Shown one piece after another: positions 1 through 4,380 of a stretch of DNA of 8,130 bases; positions within the stretch are counted from its first letter, which is position 1, and each line of letters opens with the position of its first letter. This stretch comes from Lachnospiraceae bacterium UBA3332 (GTDB taxonomy: Bacteria; Bacillota; Clostridia; Lachnospirales; Lachnospiraceae): assembly GCA_002361095.1 (NCBI GenBank), contig DERU01000310.1:13936-22065 (forward strand), given 5' to 3'. The translations under genes were made by a program, and so were the position numbers. The notes under the pieces were generated by a model that was given only the letters and a program-made list of their open reading frames with translations, did not search any database and had not been told where the DNA came from.

Positions 1-159
1 ATGGTGATTGTCACCCATGAGATGGGATTTGCCCGGGAGGTGGCGAGCCGGGTAATTTTCATGGCGGACGGACAAATCCGGGAGGACGCGCCGCCCAAGG
101 AATTGTTTGAAAATCCCAAAGACGACCGTCTCAAAGATTTTCTGTCGAAGGTTCTGTAA
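1..159 (+). CDS. Polar amino-acid ABC transporter ATP-binding protein, C-terminal 52 residues (5' end outside window)
   Basis: The reading frame is open from the first base and ends at TAA 157-159. The visible piece matches the end of a GlnQ/HisP-type ATPase: VIVTHEMGFAREVASRVIFM holds the H-loop histidine (residue 6 of the fragment) and the conserved EMGFAREVA stretch. It is followed by MADGQI and an ELFENPKDDRLKDFLSKVL tail typical of this subfamily. These ATPases sit on the inner face of the membrane and power uptake of polar amino acids such as glutamine, cystine or arginine. The ATG at position 1 is an internal codon, because the Walker A, Q-loop and signature motifs must lie upstream. 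The gene ends 19 nt before the arabinofuranosidase start, so read-through into that gene is possible. The family is clear; the substrate cannot be told from this fragment. Confidence 0.93.
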   Translation: MVIVTHEMGFAREVASRVIFMADGQIREDAPPKELFENPKDDRLKDFLSKVL

Positions 160-161
160 AT

Positions 162-170
162 CGGGGAGGG
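162..170 (+). promoter_or_regulatory. Ribosome binding site deciding the abfA start
   Basis: The purine run CGGGGAGGG ends 8 nt before ATG 179, an ideal Shine-Dalgarno arrangement. It argues against the longer reading frame that begins at ATG 107 inside the ABC transporter gene. Confidence 0.8.
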
Positions 171-178
171 AGAATACG

Positions 179-2167
179 ATGGTACTGCATGTTTCGGACA
201 AAAAAGGCGTGCCCATTGCGGAAGGAATGATCGGTCTTTTTTTCGAGGACATCAATTATGCGGCTGACGGCGGTTTATATGCGGAACTGTTGGAGAACCG
301 GTCTTTTGAAGCCTTGGATTGTTACGGACAAAAGGGCGATTATTATACGAAGCCGGATTACGGCTACGGCTGGGAGGCGACGGCGGACTGCGGAAAAGGG
401 AAAGCAGAGTATGTCAGCGGCAGTCCGGTGAGCCGTGTCAACCCGCATTATCTGCGTTTTACGGCGCTGGCGGCCGGGCAGGGGTTTTCCAATCAGGCAT
501 ATCGCGGCCTGTATTTGCAAAAAGGAAAATCCTACCGGGTTTCGTTTTATGCGAGGCTGGCGGACTATGAGGGGGATTTGCGGATATCGGTGCAAAAGGA
601 CGGCCGTTGTGCGGCGCAGGAAAAGGTGGCCTGCATACACGCAGGCAGGGACTGCCTGCGGAAATGGAACCGTTATGAGACAATGCTTTCCCTGGATGAG
701 GATGTGGAGGGCGGCTTGTTTGTGATTGCCCTTGACAGGCCCGGTACGGTGGAGTTTGACCTGGTTTCCATGATGCCTGCGGACGCAGTGGCAGGGGTGT
801 TCAGACGGGATTTGTTCACGCTTTTAAAAGATCTGCATCCCGGTTTTTTGCGTTTCCCGGGGGGATGTATCATAGAGGGCAACACGCTGGAGAATCGTTA
901 CCGCTGGAAGGAGAGCGTTGGCAGAATAGAGGACCGTAAAGTCAATTTTAACCGTTGGGCGGTGCATGAGACGAAAGAAAAGGACGGCTGGCATTCCGAC
1001 TATGCCCATTATAACCAGACGCTGGGACTTGGGTATTACGAATATTTTGTGCTGTGCGAGATGATCGGGGCGAAACCGCTTCCCGTTCTCAATGTGGGAC
1101 TTGCCTGCCAGTATCAGTCTTATGAACTGGTGGAATTGGAAGATCCCGCGTTTGGACAATTTATTTCGGATGCGCTGGATTTGGTGGAATTTGCAAACGG
1201 CGGAGAAGATACGCGATGGGGCGGTCTGCGCGCCCGCATGGGACATCCAAAGCCTTTTGGCCTGACAATGCTGGGAATCGGGAACGAACAGTGGGAGACG
1301 AAGGAGTCGCGTTTCTTTGCCCGGTATAAAGCGTTTGAACGCGCCATTCACGAAAAGTATCCGGATATTAAGCTGATCGGTTCCGCCGGGCCCGATATCA
1401 CGTCCGCCCACTATACGCAGGCTTGGGAGTTTTACCGGAAGGAAGCGCAGGGAAAAGGGACTTTCTGTTATGCGGTGGACGAACATTATTATGTGAAACC
1501 GGAGTGGTTTTACGACCATACGGATTTTTATGATGCCTATCCCAGGGACGTGAAGGTGTTTTCGGGGGAATATGCGGCCCATCCGGTTAACGGTATGAAC
1601 AAGCCGGAAGCCAATACGCTGGGAGGTGCGCTGGCGGAGGCGGCCTTTTTGACCGGTGTGGAGCGGAATGCGGATGTGGTGGTACTGGCTTCTTATGCCC
1701 CTTTGTTTGCCCGGGCAGGATTTGCACAGTGGTCGCCGGATATGATCTGGTTTGACGAGAAACGCGCGTACGGGACGCCCAGCTACTATGTACAGAAAAT
1801 GTACGGGGAAAATATAGGAACCGTCACGCTGTCCATGGACGGACAGGAGAAGAAACTGCGGGAAGAAGAGGTTTATGTCAACCTGAGTTTGGAGGAACGT
1901 ACAGGGGAACTGATTGTAAAGGCGGTAAACCATAACGATGCAGAAAAACCGCTCGCCCTTGCCCTCCCCGCGCATTGGAAGGTATGCGGGCCTGCATCCC
2001 TGCAGGTTTTGGCAGGGGAGGAAGACGCGTACAATACCGTCGAAAATCCCGACAGGGTTACGCTCCGGAACGAAACAGCCGATTATACCGGCGTCCTTGT
2101 CCTTTCGCCCATGAGTTTTACGGTGGCGCGGATTCCGGTGGCAAAAGCCCCACTCCGTAAGAAGTAA
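179..2167 (+). CDS. abfA: Intracellular alpha-L-arabinofuranosidase, glycoside hydrolase family 51
   Basis: This 662-residue enzyme should remove terminal alpha-L-arabinofuranosyl residues from arabino-oligosaccharides by a retaining mechanism. No signal peptide is visible, which suggests cytoplasmic action on imported oligosaccharides. The N-terminal part carries IGLFFEDINYAADGGLYAELLENRSFE, typical of GH51. Residues about 75-205 look like a CBM4/9-type beta-sandwich inserted before the catalytic barrel. LRFPGG (224-229) opens the conserved barrel region. The acid/base is Glu370 in GIGNEQW, preceded by the invariant Asn369. EHYY (435-438) is the conserved active-site strand, and the nucleophile is Glu464 in FSGEYAAH. 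The remainder is the usual C-terminal beta-sandwich. The start at 179 is preferred over an in-frame ATG at 107, because GGAGGG (165-170) lies 8 nt upstream and the 107 start would overlap the ABC gene. The length fits multidomain GH51 enzymes. Exact substrate is not determined. Confidence 0.93.
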   Translation: MVLHVSDKKGVPIAEGMIGLFFEDINYAADGGLYAELLENRSFEALDCYGQKGDYYTKPDYGYGWEATADCGKGKAEYVSGSPVSRVNPHYLRFTALAAGQGFSNQAYRGLYLQKGKSYRVSFYARLADYEGDLRISVQKDGRCAAQEKVACIHAGRDCLRKWNRYETMLSLDEDVEGGLFVIALDRPGTVEFDLVSMMPADAVAGVFRRDLFTLLKDLHPGFLRFPGGCIIEGNTLENRYRWKESVGRIEDRKVNFNRWAVHETKEKDGWHSDYAHYNQTLGLGYYEYFVLCEMIGAKPLPVLNVGLACQYQSYELVELEDPAFGQFISDALDLVEFANGGEDTRWGGLRARMGHPKPFGLTMLGIGNEQWETKESRFFARYKAFERAIHEKYPDIKLIGSAGPDITSAHYTQAWEFYRKEAQGKGTFCYAVDEHYYVKPEWFYDHTDFYDAYPRDVKVFSGEYAAHPVNGMNKPEANTLGGALAEAAFLTGVERNADVVVLASYAPLFARAGFAQWSPDMIWFDEKRAYGTPSYYVQKMYGENIGTVTLSMDGQEKKLREEEVYVNLSLEERTGELIVKAVNHNDAEKPLALALPAHWKVCGPASLQVLAGEEDAYNTVENPDRVTLRNETADYTGVLVLSPMSFTVARIPVAKAPLRKK

Positions 2168-2192
2168 CTTCATTTCAATTCTGGAATAACGG

Positions 2193-2231
2193 TTCGCCCT
2201 CTGTAGCTTGACAGGGGGCGGATTTTTATTT
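2193..2231 (+). terminator. Intrinsic terminator of abfA
   Basis: The left arm 2195-2204 (CGCCCTCTGT) pairs with 2211-2220 (ACAGGGGGCG), with one G-U wobble and a 6-nt loop. The stem can extend to 12 pairs through 2193-2194/2221-2222. It is followed by TTTTTATTT at 2223-2231. The hairpin starts about 26 nt after the abfA stop, as expected for a rho-independent terminator. The right arm overlaps the -35 box of the putative promoter for the next gene. Confidence 0.8.
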
Positions 2232-2236
2232 ATCAT
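2208..2236 (+). promoter_or_regulatory. Sigma-A-type promoter for the lacI-gntR pair, overlapping the abfA terminator
   Basis: TTGACA (2208-2213) is a perfect -35 box. It is separated by exactly 17 bp from TATCAT (2231-2236), a 5/6 match to the -10 consensus. Transcription would start near 2243. That leaves only about 8 nt before ATG 2251, or about 32 nt before the alternative ATG 2275. The -35 box sits in the loop and right arm of the terminator hairpin. No transcript data support it here; the call rests on motif match and spacing. Confidence 0.6.
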
Positions 2237-2250
2237 GGTGGTAAGTAAGA

Positions 2251-3345
2251 ATGTTTTACGGTTTGGGGGAGGACATGCAGGGGCACAAAAGTAATGAGAA
2301 TAAAGCGATAACCATTTATGACATTGCGAAGGAGGCGGGAGTTTCGGCGGCTACGGTATCCAGGGTATTGACCAACAGCGCGGGGGTCCGGGCAGAGAAA
2401 CGCAGGAAGGTGATGGCGTTGGTTAAGAAGTATGATTTTAAACCCAACGCACTGGCCAAAGGGCTGTCAAAGACAAAAAGCCGTATGATCGGAATTTTGG
2501 CGGCCGATATCCGCAACCCGTATTATGCGGAACTTTTCGTGGCCTGTGAGCAGGCGGCCAGCGAGGCCGGATACAATGTACTGCTTGCCAACACGCTGGG
2601 GAATGCGCGGCGGGAGGAAGCGGTATTGCAGACGTTTTTGAGTCAGCGTGCGGAGGCCATTATCCAGATCGGGGGCAGTGTGGACGCCCGCTTTCCGGAC
2701 GAAAAATATGTGGAACGGATCAACCAGATTGCGTCCAATGTCCCCGTGGTTTTGGCGGGGAAGCTGGCCGGAACACAGTGCCGCAGCGTGTGTATCGACA
2801 GCAGATGGACCATGGAGGTTTTGATGGATCATCTGCTGTCGCTGGGACACCGCAGGATTGCCATGCTGGGCGGAAGGCTGGATGTGCTTTCCACTTGGGA
2901 AAAGTGTGAACGTTATAAAGAAATTCTGGAAGAGCACCGGATTCCTTTTGTGCCGGAACTGATGCCGGGGGACGGTACATACAATGAAGTGGGCGGTTAC
3001 AGGCTCATGAACCGGATTTTTGATCAGGGGCTGGAATTTTCGGCTGTGATAGCGGTGAACGATTTTACGGCGGCCGGGGTGATGCGCAGTATTGTGGAAC
3101 ATGGTTTCCGCATTCCGGAGGATATTTCGGTGGTCAGCCATGACAACACCTATATGGCGGGGGTCTTGATGCCGAGGCTTACCAGCATTGATTACGGCTA
3201 TAAGGAGTTTGGAAAGACGCTGGTGGAAACGGCAGTGGAAGCCATCGAGGGACGGCAAGGGGAACGGATGAAAGTTATCAAGGCGAGACTGGCGGTGCGG
3301 GAGAGCAGCGGAGCTGAAAGGATATGGAAGAACTATCAAATGTAA
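2251..3345 (+). CDS. LacI-family transcriptional repressor
   Basis: This 364-residue protein has classic LacI/GalR architecture. An N-terminal helix-turn-helix (about 20-45: ITIYDIAKEAGVSAATVSRVL) is followed by a hinge ending near KPNALAKGLSKTKS. A periplasmic-binding-protein-like effector domain follows, starting at MIGILAADIRNPYYAEL and containing GHRRIAMLGG and the late AVNDFTAAGVMRS and SVVSHDN segments. Such proteins bind palindromic operators as dimers and release them on binding a sugar or sugar derivative. The start is uncertain. ATG 2251 has a weak GGTGG site 9 nt upstream, while ATG 2275 (residue 9) has a strong GGGGGAGG only 2 nt upstream. Both keep the DNA-binding domain whole. 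The 3' end overlaps the downstream GntR gene by 22 bp. The likely target is the sugar-acid operon at 4381 and possibly abfA; this is inferred from position only. Confidence 0.93.
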   Translation: MFYGLGEDMQGHKSNENKAITIYDIAKEAGVSAATVSRVLTNSAGVRAEKRRKVMALVKKYDFKPNALAKGLSKTKSRMIGILAADIRNPYYAELFVACEQAASEAGYNVLLANTLGNARREEAVLQTFLSQRAEAIIQIGGSVDARFPDEKYVERINQIASNVPVVLAGKLAGTQCRSVCIDSRWTMEVLMDHLLSLGHRRIAMLGGRLDVLSTWEKCERYKEILEEHRIPFVPELMPGDGTYNEVGGYRLMNRIFDQGLEFSAVIAVNDFTAAGVMRSIVEHGFRIPEDISVVSHDNTYMAGVLMPRLTSIDYGYKEFGKTLVETAVEAIEGRQGERMKVIKARLAVRESSGAERIWKNYQM

Positions 3346-4031
3346 GGAGCAAGCTTTTGGCGGAACAGACAGAGGAGCAGCTGCTTTGCTATATTCGCAA
3401 AAAACCCATGGCCGTAGGCGAAAAGCTGCCCAATGAGTTTAAGCTGGGTGAAATGTTCGGTGTGGGCAGGAGCACGATACGGGAGGCGGTAAAATCCCTG
3501 GTTATCAAGGGGATTTTGGAGATCCGGAGGGGTTCGGGTACTTATGTGGTCAGCATGGTCGCCGACCGGGAGGATCCGCTGGGCGTCAGAAATGTGGAAG
3601 ACAAAATTTCCATGGCGCTGGATTTGGTGGAGGTACGTCTTTTGTTGGAACCGGGCATCGCGGAGATGGCGGCGATTCGCGCCACACCGGAGGACGTGCG
3701 CAGACTGCGGGGGTTCTGCGGAGAGGTGGAGGAGAAGATTGCGAAAGGGGAGGATTATATTCCGGACGACATTGCCTTCCACACCGGTATCGCCAGATGT
3801 ACGGGGAATAAAGTGATGGAACAGCTGATCCCCATTATTGACACAGCGGTCATGATGTTTGTGAATGTGACGCACAGGGAATTGGCGGAGGAGACGATCC
3901 GCACACACCGGATGATTTTGGATGCGATTGCGGCAGGGGATTTTGTGGGAGCCAGGACGTCGATGACGATGCATCTGGCTTTTAACAGGGAAAAGATAAA
4001 AAGCCTCCGGGACGGAAGGCAGCGGCCCTAA
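3324..4031 (+). CDS. GntR-family (FadR subfamily, FCD domain) transcriptional regulator
   Basis: This 235-residue regulator has an N-terminal winged helix (about 33-77: KLPNEFKLGEMFGVGRSTIREAVKSLVIKGILEIRRGSGTYV) and a C-terminal all-helical FCD ligand domain. The FCD metal/ligand residues are visible as Asp149 and His153 (DIAFH), His195 (THRMI) and His217 (MTMHL), with the 22-residue spacing between the last two typical of the family. FadR-subfamily regulators commonly respond to hexuronates, aldonates and related carboxylic acids, which suits the adjacent sugar-acid operon. The gene overlaps the lacI 3' end by 22 bp and is probably translationally coupled to it. The ATG at 3324 keeps the family-like SKLLAEQTEEQ start but has AAAGGA only 1 nt upstream. 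TTG 3357 has AAGGAG (3344-3349) at an ideal 7-nt spacing and is a credible alternative. The stop codon lies inside the first unit of a 15-bp tandem repeat. Confidence 0.92.
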   Translation: MEELSNVRSKLLAEQTEEQLLCYIRKKPMAVGEKLPNEFKLGEMFGVGRSTIREAVKSLVIKGILEIRRGSGTYVVSMVADREDPLGVRNVEDKISMALDLVEVRLLLEPGIAEMAAIRATPEDVRRLRGFCGEVEEKIAKGEDYIPDDIAFHTGIARCTGNKVMEQLIPIIDTAVMMFVNVTHRELAEETIRTHRMILDAIAAGDFVGARTSMTMHLAFNREKIKSLRDGRQRP

Positions 4032-4095
4032 GGCCAGCGGCCTTATAGCCAGCGGCCTTATAGCCAGCGGCCTTATAGCCAGCGGCCCTAAGGCC
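4021..4095 (+). repeat. Tandem array of five 15-bp GC-rich units at the gntR 3' end
   Basis: Five uninterrupted 15-bp units run from 4021 to 4095. Units 1 and 5 are identical (AGCGGCCCTAAGGCC). Units 2, 3 and 4 are identical to each other (AGCGGCCTTATAGCC). The array overlaps the end of gntR, whose TAA (4029-4031) is part of unit 1. The unit length keeps frame, so the internal units read PYSQR in the gntR frame and unit 5 supplies a second in-frame TAA (4089-4091). The mixed unit types create perfect hairpins at both ends. Function is unknown; mRNA 3'-end protection or simple slippage expansion are both possible. Confidence 0.9.
4029..4045 (+). other. Hairpin starting at the gntR stop codon
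   Basis: TAAGGCC (4029-4035) and GGCCTTA (4039-4045) form a perfect 7-bp stem around a 3-nt loop (AGC). The stem begins with the stop codon itself. It arises at the junction between repeat units 1 and 2 and has no T-tract, so it is not a terminator by itself. Confidence 0.6.
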
Positions 4096-4097
4096 GC
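4082..4097 (+). other. GC hairpin closing the repeat array
   Basis: GCGGCC (4082-4087) pairs perfectly with GGCCGC (4092-4097) around a CTAA loop. It is made from repeat unit 5 plus the first bases downstream. No U-run follows, so it is a candidate RNA-stabilising or exonuclease-blocking structure rather than a terminator. Confidence 0.5.
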
Positions 4098-4122
4098 CGG
4101 ATGAATGCGCGGGGCGGATTAC

Positions 4123-4173
4123 AAAAGCGGGAAAGCGGTACGAGACGTATGATGACTTTCCCGCTTTTTGTTT
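4123..4173 (+). terminator. Intrinsic terminator of the lacI-gntR operon
   Basis: AAAAGCGGGAAAG (4123-4135) pairs perfectly over 13 bp with CTTTCCCGCTTTT (4156-4168). The loop is 20 nt and contains a minor TACG-AGA-CGTA hairpin. The T-rich run TTTTTGTTT (4165-4173) follows. The A-run on the 5' side mirrors the T-run, so it could also stop transcription arriving on the opposite strand. Confidence 0.88.
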
Positions 4174-4218
4174 GAAATCAGATGATTTAAGATGAAAAAC
4201 AAGTAAAAATAAGACGGT

Positions 4219-4236
4219 TTTACAAATATTTGTAAA
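4219..4236. promoter_or_regulatory. Perfect 18-bp palindrome, candidate operator
   Basis: TTTACAAATATTTGTAAA is an exact inverted repeat with no spacer, centred between 4227 and 4228. It lies 57 bp upstream of the -35 box of the sugar-acid operon. A site of this symmetry and position suits a homodimeric regulator. The TTGT/ACAA-type half-sites are closer to what GntR/FadR-family proteins bind than to the CG-centred sites of most LacI-family proteins. Assignment to either neighbouring regulator is inference. Confidence 0.6.
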
Positions 4237-4293
4237 TTTCCACTAAAACGTGCCTTTGGAAAATAGTGAAAAAGTAGAAAAGCGCGGGATGAC

Positions 4294-4321
4294 TTGACTT
4301 CATATGTACATTCATTATAAT
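4294..4321 (+). promoter_or_regulatory. Sigma-A promoter of the sugar-acid operon
   Basis: TTGACT (4294-4299) and a perfect TATAAT (4316-4321) are separated by 16 bp, with A-rich DNA upstream. Transcription should start around 4328, giving a leader of about 53 nt before ATG 4381. An 8-bp palindrome ATGTACAT (4304-4311) lies in the spacer, where a bound repressor would block RNA polymerase. Nothing else in the interval is as close to consensus. Confidence 0.78.
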
Positions 4322-4345
4322 AAAAATAAAGGGAAACATCTGATG

Positions 4346-4359
4346 TGTAATCGTATTTC
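4346..4359. promoter_or_regulatory. Degenerate catabolite-responsive (cre-like) half site in the leader
   Basis: TGTAATCG (4346-4353) matches the left half and central CG of the consensus TGWAANCGNTNWCA. The right half does not match in register. It lies about 20 bp after the predicted transcription start, where CcpA roadblock sites are often found. The evidence is weak. Confidence 0.25.
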
Positions 4360-4367
4360 CACAAAAC

Positions 4368-4376
4368 AAGGAGGAG
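4368..4376 (+). promoter_or_regulatory. Ribosome binding site of the dehydratase gene
   Basis: AAGGAGGAG contains a full AGGAGG (4369-4374), 6 nt before ATG 4381. This fixes the start with good confidence. Confidence 0.85.
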
Positions 4377-4380
4377 AGGC

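Noticed and set aside
107..178. N-terminal extension of the arabinofuranosidase from ATG 107
   Set aside because: It overlaps the ABC ATPase coding sequence in another frame, and an ideal RBS points to ATG 179.
824..2236. 470-residue open frame on the minus strand opposite abfA
   Set aside because: It is fully antisense to a gene with clear GH51 catalytic motifs. Its translation shows no recognisable domain and it starts inside the terminator region.
2467..3339. 290-residue open frame on the minus strand opposite the LacI-family gene
   Set aside because: Antisense to a well-supported regulator; the His/Arg/Pro-rich translation is typical of a shadow frame.
4021..4095. Short CRISPR array
   Set aside because: The 15-bp units are directly adjacent with no unique spacers, so this is a simple tandem repeat.
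4328..4380. Riboswitch in the dehydratase leader
   Set aside because: The predicted leader is only about 53 nt and shows no known aptamer signature, just small inverted repeats.
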